Of a DNA stretch of 16,124 nucleotides, positions 7,729 through 14,305 are shown one piece after another. This DNA is from JANNVZ01 sp046155615. Lineage in GTDB: Bacteria; Bacteroidota; Bacteroidia; Flavobacteriales_D; Sanyastnellaceae. Made by a program: the position numbers and the translations under genes. The notes beneath the pieces are model-generated. The model saw only the letters and a list, made by a program, of their open reading frames with translations, did no database searches and was not told where the DNA came from. The stretch lies in assembly GCA_046155615.1 (NCBI GenBank), contig JBJXFP010000151.1:1-16124 (forward strand), read 5' to 3'. Every line of letters starts with the position of its first letter. Position 1 is the first letter of the stretch.

Positions 7729-8511
7729 ATGACCATCAAACTTTATCAGATAGACGCCTTTACCGACAAGGTGTTTGGCGGAAACCCCGCAGCTGTATGT
7801 CCGCTCAGCGAATGGATAAGTGAAGACATGATGCAGAAGATTGCGGAAGAGAACAACTTGGCTGAAACTGCATTTTATGTGAAGAATGGCGACAAGTATG
7901 AAATACGCTGGTTCACGCCTATGTCGGAAGTAGTGCTTGCCGGACACCCCACACTTGCTACTGCTTTTGTGCTCATGAATTTCGAGGGCCATGCGAGCAA
8001 TGAAATTCATTTCACCTCGAAAAGTGGTGAGCTGGTTGTAAAGCGTGAAGGAGATTTCTATACGCTCAATTTTCCAAGTGATGAATTGAAGGAACAACTC
8101 GTTACAGAACACCTTACTCATGCCTTCAACATCAAGCCGCAAAAAATTCTTCGCGGAAAAACAGACTACATGTTTGTATATCAGAATGAGCGCGAAGTAG
8201 CCGAATTGAAACCTGACTACCGTGAGGTGGCGCGCATAGATGCGCGTGGTGTTATCTGCACGGCACCCGGAAAAGAAAGCGATTTTGTTTCGCGCTTTTT
8301 CGCTCCGCAATTGGGAATAGATGAAGACCCTGTGACAGGTTCTGCGCATACATCACTCATTCCTTATTGGGCAATAGAATTAGATAAACGAGAACTAACA
8401 GCCATTCAGATTTCACCGCGCAGAGGTTATCTCAAGTGCAAAGATTTGAATGAGCGCGTAGAGATAGGCGGACAAGCTGTGGCGTTTATGAAAGGGGTGA
8501 TTGAGGTGTGA
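7729..8511 (+). CDS. PhzF-family isomerase/epimerase-like protein
   Basis: PhzF-like proteins have two matching barrel-like halves and catalyse proton-transfer isomerisations; the family is named after the phenazine enzyme, but most members, probably this one, do not act in phenazine synthesis. The 260-residue product shows YQIDAFTDKVFGGNPAAV at 6-23, the catalytic glutamate E46 in NNLAETAFY, FTPMSEVVLAGHPTLATAF at 62-80 and the second-half signature GIDEDPVTGSAHTSL at 196-210. Length and motifs are complete. It lies 143 bases after the broken phosphatase-like gene, a gap in which I see no clear promoter or terminator. It is convergent with the YdeI-like gene, 21 bases away. No other phenazine gene is present. 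The substrate is unknown. Confidence 0.93.
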   Translation: MTIKLYQIDAFTDKVFGGNPAAVCPLSEWISEDMMQKIAEENNLAETAFYVKNGDKYEIRWFTPMSEVVLAGHPTLATAFVLMNFEGHASNEIHFTSKSGELVVKREGDFYTLNFPSDELKEQLVTEHLTHAFNIKPQKILRGKTDYMFVYQNEREVAELKPDYREVARIDARGVICTAPGKESDFVSRFFAPQLGIDEDPVTGSAHTSLIPYWAIELDKRELTAIQISPRRGYLKCKDLNERVEIGGQAVAFMKGVIEV

Positions 8512-8532
8512 TCGTTTAATTCTTCATCAAGC

Positions 8533-9129
8533 CTACTTCTTTAAAGGTTGATTCGCTCTGATGTTGTCTTTCGCTAATCGAATTGTTTCATCCATTCTGG
8601 CGCTTCGCGTCTCAGCGCGTTTTGCCTGATGTATCCAACCTAAAATTCCGCGCCTCGCTGACTTGGGAATTGCTTCGAAATTTTTCAAGGCAGTTTTGTT
8701 TTTCAGGAACAGTTTCATCAAGTCATCAGGAATTTTCTCTTGCTCCACATCGTTCAGCGCATCCCATGTTCCTGTGGCTTTAGCGAGGTCAATCATTTTC
8801 ATTCCAGCTTCTTTCATTTGCCCTTCGGCAATCAATCGCGTAACTGTGTCTTTGTTGCGGCTACTCCAATTGCCCTTTGGCTTTCGAGGACAGAAAAACT
8901 GGTAACGACTTTCAGCATCGCGTTTGTACGTTGTGCTGTCAATCCAGCCAAAACATAGCGCTTCTTCCACAGCTTCATCCCAGGACGGGCTTGTCTTTGA
9001 AGTGTTTTTACTGTAAAGAATCAACCATACATTTTTTTCTGTTGCGTGATTTTTGTATAACCAATTACGCCATGCTTTGCGGTCTATTCCATAGAAGGAA
9101 TGGGTGCCTTTGAATAACTCTTGTTTCAT
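8533..9129 (-). CDS. YdeI/OmpD-associated family protein (COG4430-like)
   Basis: The 198-residue product begins MKQELFKGTHSFYGIDRKAWRNWL and contains WLILYSKNTSKTSPSWDEAVEEALCFGWIDSTT (given here only to locate the motif at about 35-67) and YQFFCPRKPKGNWSSRNK. The C-terminal part has AIPKSARRGILGWIHQAKRAETR and a basic tail. This layout is that of the YdeI/OmdA family, which is linked in other bacteria to resistance against cationic peptides and bacteriocins; no enzymatic activity is established to my knowledge. It overlaps the YjbR-like gene by four bases (ATGA type), so the two are translationally coupled, and it is the last gene of the minus-strand block. The family is clear, the function here is open. 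Confidence 0.9.
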   Translation of the reverse strand: MKQELFKGTHSFYGIDRKAWRNWLYKNHATEKNVWLILYSKNTSKTSPSWDEAVEEALCFGWIDSTTYKRDAESRYQFFCPRKPKGNWSSRNKDTVTRLIAEGQMKEAGMKMIDLAKATGTWDALNDVEQEKIPDDLMKLFLKNKTALKNFEAIPKSARRGILGWIHQAKRAETRSARMDETIRLAKDNIRANQPLKK

Positions 9130-9446
9130 TTTTTCTTCTTAGTTGAAACATTTGCGAAAGAAATTTTCACGGCTTCTTCAATGTCTTTCTTCTTCACAGT
9201 TTGCAGTTCTACATAAGTGTAGCCTTGCCTGCCCCATCCGCCTTGCACTGTGTAAAATGTTTTACTGTCACGCTCTGCAAATTCTACTTGTTGTTCAGTG
9301 TTGAACTTGAGCACACCGCGTTTCGTGTCATGATGAAGTGTTGCGAAAATTTTTCCTTTCCAGCGATAAGAGGGTTTGTCGAAATGCATTTGCTCTTCAG
9401 CATCGGGCATGGTGAGGCAGAGTTCGCGAAAATCTTCGGTGGTCAT
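9126..9446 (-). CDS. MmcQ/YjbR family protein
   Basis: The 106-residue product has the normal length for the MmcQ/YjbR family, which has a fold compared with DNA-binding proteins but no settled role. Visible family features are DFRELCLTMPDAEEQMHFDKPSYRW near the start, KIFATLHHD, VLKFNTEQQVEFAERD and TVQGGWGRQGYTYVEL at about 66-81, followed by a Lys-rich tail ending in KKKK. It overlaps both its neighbours by four bases: the NTF2-like lipoprotein upstream and the YdeI-like gene downstream. That makes a tight three-gene unit behind the sigma factor. YjbR-like and YdeI-like genes often lie together with YCII-type genes, so the context is typical. Confidence 0.9.
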   Translation of the reverse strand: MTTEDFRELCLTMPDAEEQMHFDKPSYRWKGKIFATLHHDTKRGVLKFNTEQQVEFAERDSKTFYTVQGGWGRQGYTYVELQTVKKKDIEEAVKISFANVSTKKKK

Positions 9447-9931
9447 TTGTCTTCTTCATTGATAATACATGTTTGACCACAGAGCAATTTCCAATGGCCA
9501 TTTCGTTTTCTCACCACACCACTCTCCAGCATGGTGGCGCTAAGAGCAGAATCGTTAGGCTGAATCATTTTGCTATGCAGCTTACCAGTATATGTAGCAA
9601 TCGAATCATTCAGTGGATAGATGCGCACATGCTCCCAACTGTTCTCCACTGACTGGAAAAGGTGTGCGTTATTGTGAAGATGAGCACTTACAGAATCGAA
9701 TGTGATTGAACTGTTGTAGTACGGAGGTACCCAAAAAAAATCGCTGGTGGTGTCTAAGAATTCAAGTTCACCAATAAGTCCCTTTGCTTTCATTGCAGCA
9801 TAGTACGAATCAAAGAACTGACGAACCTCATGCTCCGTTTTGTTGCGTTGGAATGTTGATGGAATCGATGATGAGTTGTCTGGTAAGCAACCACAAAAAA
9901 TCACTAATGGTAATAGGTATATGTATTTCAT
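9443..9931 (-). CDS. NTF2/SnoaL-like lipoprotein
   Basis: The 162-residue product starts with a lipoprotein signal (MKYIYLLPLVIFCGC, lipid Cys15) and a Ser/Asn-rich spacer. The rest resembles the NTF2/DUF4440-like fold: an opening helix VRQFFDSYYAAMKAKG, then FLDTTSDFFWVPPYY, a middle helix FDSVSAHLHNN, a strand IATYTGKL and a final pair VVRKRNGHWKLLCGQTC. The VVRKRNGHWKLL-type end is characteristic of this superfamily. Such domains bind small hydrophobic ligands or act as enzymes; nothing more specific can be read here. It is the first gene of the overlapping trio and lies 153 bases behind the sigma factor. Fold assignment is by pattern only. Confidence 0.8.
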   Translation of the reverse strand: MKYIYLLPLVIFCGCLPDNSSSIPSTFQRNKTEHEVRQFFDSYYAAMKAKGLIGELEFLDTTSDFFWVPPYYNSSITFDSVSAHLHNNAHLFQSVENSWEHVRIYPLNDSIATYTGKLHSKMIQPNDSALSATMLESGVVRKRNGHWKLLCGQTCIINEEDK

Positions 9932-10084
9932 ATTGCTCGATATCTAATGCCCAAAGAAAATCACTTCCAACAATTTGTTCTTCAAAATTTACTCTGGATA
10001 AAGTTCTCGAAACTCAATAAGACAATACAAAAAAATTCAATTTGAAAGTGAAACGCGAAGCATCACAAAAGAAAGCATCGCATT

Positions 10085-11362
10085 TCAATTCTCCAACATC
10101 CCCATTTTCTGCTGAATCAAATTTTTCTCTTTCGCTGAATTGGTGAGCGCAAAAGCCTTTCTATAGGATGCTATTGCCTGACTTTGATTGCCGAGTTGCG
10201 AAAGAATTTCTCCATGCAAGCTGTGAAAGAGATAGTAAGATTCAAGTTTTTTGTCGTTGATAGATTCAATTTCTGCAATTGCTTCCTTCGCTCCGCGCAG
10301 CCAAAGAACCACTGCCGCCTTGTTCAATCGCACAATGGAAGTGGGCTGGATTTTCAAAAGCCATTCGTAGTAATCGTGAATGCGTTGCCAGTTTGTTTTT
10401 TCAAAACTTTCGCTGGTGCAATGCTCGAATGCGATGGCGGCTTCAAGATGGTAGGTGGAAATTATTTCGCCAAAGGCGGCTTTGTCCATGTATTCATTTC
10501 CGAGAGAGATAGAGTTTTGATTCCAAAGTGTGCGGTCCTGTTTTGCAAGCAGAATAATTTCACCTTCGGCTGTCAATCTGCTCTCCGTTCTTGAATGATG
10601 GAAACACATCAAAGCCATCAGCGCAAAAGATTCAGGCCGCTGTGTGTGTTTGTTTTCTGTGAGCAATTTGCAAAGCATGAGCGCCTGCTCCATCAGTTCG
10701 GTGCGAATCAATTGCTCGCTGTGTGTTGAGTTGTAGCCTTCGCTGAACAACAAGTAAATAGAGTTGAGCACTGCACCTATCCGCGTGTTGAGTTGTTCGC
10801 CTTCCGGAATTTCGAGTTCAATTTTGTTTTGCCGAAAAAATTCTTTGGTGCGGTAAAGTCGTTTGGAAACCACATCGTCCGAGGTGAGAAAGGCACGCGA
10901 GATTTCCGAAGTGCTAAAACCGCAAAGTGTTTTAAGGATTATCGTGATTTGATTCTCTGCAGAAATTTCAGGATGGCAACAGGCGAACATCATCCCAAGC
11001 AAATCGTCTTCGATGGTTTCTTCACTCAATAAATTTTCCATGGCGTTCACTATCGTGTATTCCGATTTGAGCAGGATTTTTTTCGGGCCTTCAAAATCAA
11101 AATTGACGGAGTGTTTGTTTCTGCGCACCACATCAATCGCCTTGTTTTTCGCCACACGAAAAAGCCATGCCGATGGATTGTCGGGCACACCTTTCAACTT
11201 CCACACATTCAATGCGTGCAGCAAAGTTTCCTGCACAACATCCTCAGCGGTTTCGAGATTTGCTGTTCCGAAAATTTTTGTGAGTATCGCAACTAGTTTT
11301 CCAGCCTCGGTGCGAAAGAGGTGGTCGGTGAGGCGGGTGATATTTTCATTAGCTCCACTCAT
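10085..11362 (-). CDS. ECF RNA polymerase sigma factor, ECF42 type (DUF6596 and TPR extension)
   Basis: The protein directs RNA polymerase to alternative promoters. Its 425 residues are about twice the length of a plain ECF sigma factor. Region 2 spans about 13-83 (AEDVVQETLLHAL, DNPSAWLFRVAKNKAIDVVR). Region 4 spans about 138-178 (LKTLCGFSTSEISRAFLTSDDVVSKRL), preceded by the CCHPEIS motif at 128-134. The C-terminal extension contains LNSIYLLFSEGYNSTH at 199-214, DRTLWN at 276-281 and TPR-like helices at about 337-415 (LNKAAVVLWLRGAKEAIAEI and the final SQAIASYRKAFAL). This architecture is that of the ECF42 group, in which the C-terminal extension is needed for function and which is genomically linked to DGPF/YCII proteins. 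Two of those are encoded upstream here. No anti-sigma factor lies nearby. A terminator-like hairpin ends at its ATG. Confidence 0.93.
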   Translation of the reverse strand: MSGANENITRLTDHLFRTEAGKLVAILTKIFGTANLETAEDVVQETLLHALNVWKLKGVPDNPSAWLFRVAKNKAIDVVRRNKHSVNFDFEGPKKILLKSEYTIVNAMENLLSEETIEDDLLGMMFACCHPEISAENQITIILKTLCGFSTSEISRAFLTSDDVVSKRLYRTKEFFRQNKIELEIPEGEQLNTRIGAVLNSIYLLFSEGYNSTHSEQLIRTELMEQALMLCKLLTENKHTQRPESFALMALMCFHHSRTESRLTAEGEIILLAKQDRTLWNQNSISLGNEYMDKAAFGEIISTYHLEAAIAFEHCTSESFEKTNWQRIHDYYEWLLKIQPTSIVRLNKAAVVLWLRGAKEAIAEIESINDKKLESYYLFHSLHGEILSQLGNQSQAIASYRKAFALTNSAKEKNLIQQKMGMLEN

Positions 11363-11397
11363 AAAAAATCATCGGGCGACAAAGTTGCCGCCCGATG
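11363..11397 (-). terminator. Intrinsic terminator/attenuator abutting the sigma factor start codon
   Basis: Read on the minus strand, CATCGGGCG (11397-11389) pairs perfectly with CGCCCGATG (11378-11370) around a 10-base loop. It is followed by ATTTTTT and then directly by the ATG of the sigma factor. A GC-rich 9-bp stem plus six Ts is the classical shape of a Rho-independent terminator. It lies in the 60-base gap between the DUF1761 gene and the sigma factor gene. Because the T run touches the start codon, it could end upstream transcripts, act as an attenuator, or shield the ribosome entry site. Confidence 0.8.
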
Positions 11398-11412
11398 TTC
11401 AAAATTTTCGTT

Positions 11413-11442
11413 CAAATAAAGTTTAACGCCATGCGCTCAAAA
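11413..11442 (-). promoter_or_regulatory. Candidate Bacteroidota-type promoter for the sigma factor
   Basis: On the minus strand TTTTG (11442-11438), a 17-base spacer and TTTATTTG (11420-11413) resemble the Bacteroidota -33/-7 pattern TTTG and TAnnTTTG; the -7 box matches seven of eight positions and the spacer is slightly short. A transcript from here would begin just before the hairpin at 11397, placing the hairpin in a very short leader. The match is weak and such strings are common in A+T-rich DNA. Confidence 0.25.
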
Positions 11443-11854
11443 TTCCGAGTGCAACTGCCATTCGAACAAACCAGTAACCTACCTGCACAATCATCCATCC
11501 TTTTGATTTTCCTTCGAACAAGGCTGGTGTACCAAGTACGGGCAAAATGACCATGAGTGTAAGCGCAACAGCATGTGCCAGTCCATGTTGAAACGTGGCA
11601 TACGAATGCCCGTCAGGAGCAACGTCCTGGCCAGGGCCTGTCACGTTTGTCATCAGGAAAAACGTGAAAAGAAGTGTGTAGAGAATGGTAAGGCCGTAAA
11701 CCATTCCGGGATTTTTCGGTTTAAGTCCTTCCACCGTTGTGCCTATTGCTTTGGCCCACATTTTTCCCATCACCGAGGGATGAAACCAAAGAAATCCGAT
11801 AACCATTTGTGCAACTACGGCTACTGCGTAGGCAATCCAATTTGCATTTTCCAT
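11423..11854 (-). CDS. DUF1761 integral membrane protein
   Basis: The 143-residue product has four predicted membrane helices: about 5-25 (WIAYAVAVVAQMVIGFLWF), 52-70 (VYGLTILYTLLFTFFLMTN), 90-108 (HGLAHAVALTLMVILPVLG) and 120-141 (WMIVQVGYWFVRMAVALGIL). The pattern IGFLWFHPSVMGKMWAKA directly after the first helix, and GWMIVQVGYW near the end, are characteristic of DUF1761 proteins, whose function is unknown. The length is normal. It lies 95 bases after the TfoX-like gene and 60 bases before the sigma factor gene, with the terminator-like hairpin in between. A membrane protein next to an ECF sigma factor could in principle be a sensor, but it has no large cytoplasmic domain, so this is speculation. 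Confidence 0.88.
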   Translation of the reverse strand: MENANWIAYAVAVVAQMVIGFLWFHPSVMGKMWAKAIGTTVEGLKPKNPGMVYGLTILYTLLFTFFLMTNVTGPGQDVAPDGHSYATFQHGLAHAVALTLMVILPVLGTPALFEGKSKGWMIVQVGYWFVRMAVALGILSAWR

Positions 11855-11949
11855 TGTGTATGATGATTTAAATTATTTACAATTTTAGCGCGGCTTCGAA
11901 AGATGATTGCAACTGCGCGCTTGAAGTTTCGCACTGCGTTTTCAACCGC

Positions 11950-12321
11950 TCATTTTTTTGTAGGTTTTGGTTTAAGTGATTTCACAAATTCGAAGCTTGA
12001 CAGCAAGTATGGCTCCAGCTCTTTTGTGTTGGCGAACAGTTTCTCTGGAACCAGCACATATTCCTTGAGTACCGTGCCGTGTTCAACACAAAGAGTGGTT
12101 TTGAATTTCTTCAAAAAGGCCTCGCGTTCACCATCCGGCAGACGAAGGCCCATGAGGCCCTCTTTGTTGATGAATGAAAACATGTGGCCATTGAAAGAAG
12201 TGTAAGGCATGGCTGCACCTTTTCTTTCTATGCCCTTCAAATTCACAAGAAGCGCATCATATTTTGCAATGAGTTCATCGGGATGAGAACTCCGGTTTTC
12301 GTTTCTTTTCTTGCTGTTCAT
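11950..12321 (-). CDS. Small conserved protein, TfoX N-terminal-like (tentative)
   Basis: The 123-residue product has a basic start (MNSKKRNENRSSHPDEL), a helix ELIAKYDALLVNLKGIERKG, then PYTSFNGHMFSFINKEGLMGLRL, LPDGEREAFLKKFKTTLC, LKEYVLVPEKLF and a Lys-rich tail SLKPKPTKK. The order of a short helix, a GHMFSF strand, a G-L-RLP strand and a final ELEPYL helix recalls the N-terminal domain of TfoX/Sxy-type proteins, often encoded near YCII and YdeI genes. The similarity is by eye and partial, so the family name is tentative. It lies 21 bases behind the uracil-DNA-glycosylase-like gene in the same direction, and its reading frame is clearly coding. Function unknown. Confidence 0.8.
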   Translation of the reverse strand: MNSKKRNENRSSHPDELIAKYDALLVNLKGIERKGAAMPYTSFNGHMFSFINKEGLMGLRLPDGEREAFLKKFKTTLCVEHGTVLKEYVLVPEKLFANTKELEPYLLSSFEFVKSLKPKPTKK

Positions 12322-12342
12322 GAATCGTTGTGTTGCAGAGTT

Positions 12343-12915
12343 TCATATCATGAGGTCGCGAATTGTCTTTTGCAAATACGGAACAATTTCTTTTTCGAAC
12401 CACGGGTTCTTCTTCATCCAAATTCTGTTGCGTGGCGATGGATGAACAAGGGGCAGAAAGCGCGGGAGATATTCTTTAAATGCTTTCACCGTTTCCGTGA
12501 GCGTCTGCTTTTTCGTTTCACCGAGATAGTGTTCTTGCGAGTATTGACCGATGAGCAAAGTGAGGCCAACGTGTTTCATTCCGCTCAGGAGTTTGACGTG
12601 CCATGCTGCTGCACATTCGGGTCGCGGAGGAAGGTCGCCACTCCTGCCTTTGCCGGGATAGCAAAAGCCCATGGGCATCAGTGCGAAGTTTTTCGGATTA
12701 TAAAATTCCTCTTCAGTAACTCCGAGCCACCGCCTGAGTTCTTTGCCGCTCTGGTCGGCCCACGGAATGCCTGAATCATGAACCTTTTGCCCCGGAGCCT
12801 GACCGATGATTAGAATTTTTGATGATGGACTGACAGAAAAAACAGGGCGTGGAGAGTTTGGTAATTGCGCTTTGCAAATCGTGCATGACTTTATTTCGGT
12901 GATGAGTTTTTGCAA
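12343..12915 (-). CDS. Uracil-DNA glycosylase family protein with Fe-S cysteine signature
   Basis: The family removes uracil or related damaged bases from DNA. The 190-residue product has motif 1 as GQAPGQKVHDSGIPW at 38-52 and motif 2 as HPSPRN at 158-163. Cysteines at 11, 14, 85 and 101 give the C-x2-C ... C-x15-C spacing that binds the [4Fe-4S] cluster in family 4/5-type enzymes. It belongs to the COG1573-like group; the precise base specificity cannot be read, as motif 1 has GQAPG with His rather than the classical GEAPG with Glu/Asp. The start is TTG 12915, since no ATG precedes the conserved KSCTIC segment within reach. It follows the SRPBCC gene by 26 bases, so DNA repair is mixed into this stress-type cluster. 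Confidence 0.88.
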   Translation of the reverse strand: MQKLITEIKSCTICKAQLPNSPRPVFSVSPSSKILIIGQAPGQKVHDSGIPWADQSGKELRRWLGVTEEEFYNPKNFALMPMGFCYPGKGRSGDLPPRPECAAAWHVKLLSGMKHVGLTLLIGQYSQEHYLGETKKQTLTETVKAFKEYLPRFLPLVHPSPRNRIWMKKNPWFEKEIVPYLQKTIRDLMI

Positions 12916-12941
12916 AGTGTTTATGCTTTTGTTTTGATAAA

Positions 12942-13409
12942 TTACCCGGCCTTCTCCGCTTCCTTTTTCAAATCGTCTGCATATTTCTCGAAGATGGGGA
13001 CAAAATCAGGAAGCTTGCCTGCAATCATCGGAAGCATCAATCCAGTGAATACTTCGGACATGGAAAAAACCGTGGAGCCATCGTTGCCAGGCGTCAGCGT
13101 GAAGTACCGCCTGCCCATGAACATGGGTGCAAAACCATCTTGCCACAACATGCTCCGGTTCGATTTGAACTCGACCACCTTTACTTTGAAAACACGGCCT
13201 GGGGCTTCAGGCACTTTCATTTTTACAAGCCCGCCCAAGGCTATTTCCCCTTCAAGACTTGTGAGCGTTGAGTTCCATTTTGTGTAGTTGTCCGCGTCAG
13301 TCAGAAGCTTCCAAATCTTTTCCGGAGTTGCATTTATTTTGTTGGAAACAGAACACGTCAACTTAAAAGTAGTTCGCGTCTTCTGTGCTTTTCCATTTGA
13401 TTCGTTCAT
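12942..13409 (-). CDS. SRPBCC (START/Bet v1-like) protein, second of a pair
   Basis: I prefer ATG 13409 (155 residues). The frame runs up to TTG 13436, which would overlap the previous gene by 11 bases. The protein fits the SRPBCC fold: NKINATPEKIWKLLTDADNYTKWN at the start, a strand series (EGEIALGGLVKMKV, RVFKVKVVEFK, MLWQDG), RRYFTLTPGNDGSTVFSMSEVFTG, and the long closing helix FEKYADDLKKEAEKAG. The fold makes a deep hydrophobic pocket for lipids or aromatic compounds; the ligand is unknown. This gene has the sequence TPEKIWKLLTDADNYTKWN typical of the AHSA1/polyketide-cyclase-like branch. It lies 16 bases behind another SRPBCC gene, and the two differ strongly, so they are not a recent duplication. 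Confidence 0.87.
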   Translation of the reverse strand: MNESNGKAQKTRTTFKLTCSVSNKINATPEKIWKLLTDADNYTKWNSTLTSLEGEIALGGLVKMKVPEAPGRVFKVKVVEFKSNRSMLWQDGFAPMFMGRRYFTLTPGNDGSTVFSMSEVFTGLMLPMIAGKLPDFVPIFEKYADDLKKEAEKAG

Positions 13410-13425
13410 GTTTTGAATTGTTTGA

Positions 13426-13857
13426 TTATTGTTCAAGAATCTCCTTCAATTTTCGCAAGTCTTTGTTGTTGGCTTTTCGCATCATAATGCCCATGAATGG
13501 CGCAAGGAGTTTTGAAAATCCCGATGGTTTTCCTGTATTGCGAAGTTTCATCAAAGTCCTCTGCTCATCCACTTTTTCGAAGCTGTACGTAGTCTCCATG
13601 GGAAATGGTCCTTGTGCAGTACTCATCACGAATTTGTTTTCACTCATCTCGCGCACTTCATAAGTGTAAGAAAGTTTTTTGCCCATGAAGTGCGCCACAA
13701 AATCCAATTGACTTCCAACGCGCAGTGGCTTGGGTGTTTTCCATTCAACGGATTTTATGTTGACGTACCAAAGCGGGGCATTGTCGGGGTTGGAGGCAAA
13801 TTGCGAAACCACGGACGAGGGCACAGCGATATCTATTTGGGTAGTTACATCAACCAA
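13426..13857 (-). CDS. SRPBCC (START/Bet v1-like) protein, first of a pair
   Basis: The 143-residue product begins MVDVTTQIDIAVPSSVVSQFASNPDNAPLWY, the usual opening strand and helix of an SRPBCC protein. It continues with LRVGSQLDFVAHFMGKKLSYTYEV, FVMSTAQGPFPMETTYSFE, RTLMKLRNTG and a final helix MRKANNKDLRKLKEILEQ. Length and element order suit a polyketide-cyclase/START-like ligand pocket. The substrate is unknown. It lies 11 bases after the DUF6855-like gene and 16 bases before the second SRPBCC gene, so it is inside a continuous minus-strand run. No catalytic residues can be named. Confidence 0.87.
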   Translation of the reverse strand: MVDVTTQIDIAVPSSVVSQFASNPDNAPLWYVNIKSVEWKTPKPLRVGSQLDFVAHFMGKKLSYTYEVREMSENKFVMSTAQGPFPMETTYSFEKVDEQRTLMKLRNTGKPSGFSKLLAPFMGIMMRKANNKDLRKLKEILEQ

Positions 13858-13868
13858 GTGATAGAAAA

Positions 13869-14276
13869 TTATTTCGCTCTCATCTTGTTGCCTTTCGCAT
13901 CATGCGTCACTTCGGCCAGGCTAAGTTTTTCCATCAACGGTGGTATGTACATGCCCACGCGTCCGCGAAAACCTTTTTTCAATCCGTACCAGCCACCCAC
14001 TGGATTTTTTTCTGAGCGACCCCAGGCTTCCACTGTTCCATCCTTTGCTGGCTTTTGTTCGTCAGCACTGCCCAACTCCATCCAGTCGCCATGTTTTTTG
14101 AGCATCGTATGCAGGTCATCAAGTATGCGTGCGTCATAGTGCAAAATGGTTTTACCAACTGTGCATACCAGAATTTCCTTTCCATCCTTCACATCGCTGT
14201 GCATTGTGAAATCGGAAGTGAGCGGTGGAGTTTTCAGTTGCGTGGGTTTTTCTTTTGAGCCGATGTTGTGTTTCAT
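13869..14276 (-). CDS. Conserved protein, DUF6855-like
   Basis: The 135-residue product contains a chain of well-conserved-looking segments: KPTQLKTPPLTSDFTMHSD, VCTVGKTILHYDARILDDLH, KKHGDWMELGSADEQKPA, GTVEAWGRSEKNPVGGWYG, LKKGFRGRVGMYIPPLMEKL and LAEVTHDAKGNKMRA. I remember this series from a family of uncharacterised bacterial proteins now called DUF6855; the number is from memory and may be wrong. There is no signal peptide or membrane segment, so it is probably cytoplasmic. It begins 29 bases after the NmrA-like gene and ends 11 bases before the first SRPBCC gene. No function is known to me. Confidence 0.8.
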   Translation of the reverse strand: MKHNIGSKEKPTQLKTPPLTSDFTMHSDVKDGKEILVCTVGKTILHYDARILDDLHTMLKKHGDWMELGSADEQKPAKDGTVEAWGRSEKNPVGGWYGLKKGFRGRVGMYIPPLMEKLSLAEVTHDAKGNKMRAK

Positions 14277-14305
14277 TTTACAAATTGCTTATGAGGTGAA
14301 TTTAT

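Noticed and set aside
7696..8349. Long minus-strand open frame (217 codons) opposite the PhzF-family gene
   Set aside because: It lies wholly antisense to a gene with complete family motifs, and its composition (many Cys, His, Arg, Phe) is that of a shadow frame.
9377..9382. TGTCGA, the -35 sequence I recall for ECF42 promoters
   Set aside because: It is inside the YjbR-like coding region and points in the opposite direction. I saw no TGTCGA upstream of the DGPF genes or the NmrA-like gene by eye.
9443..9931. The NTF2/SnoaL-like lipoprotein as a detached sigma factor domain of the ECF41 type
   Set aside because: The sigma factor already has the ECF42 extension, and this protein is lipid-anchored, so it cannot act as the cytoplasmic SnoaL domain of ECF41 proteins.
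9932..10084. Possible small gene or promoter behind the sigma factor
   Set aside because: A+T-rich stretch with only a poor -7-like TAAATTTT and no well-spaced -33 box; no coding pattern.
11013..11426. Plus-strand open frames antisense to the sigma factor and DUF1761 region, and similar ones at 10184-10594, 12184-12774 and 13612-14139
   Set aside because: Each is antisense to a recognised gene and has no domain pattern of its own.
11855..11949. Short GCGCG/CGCGC inverted repeat before the DUF1761 gene
   Set aside because: Only five base pairs with a long loop; expected by chance.
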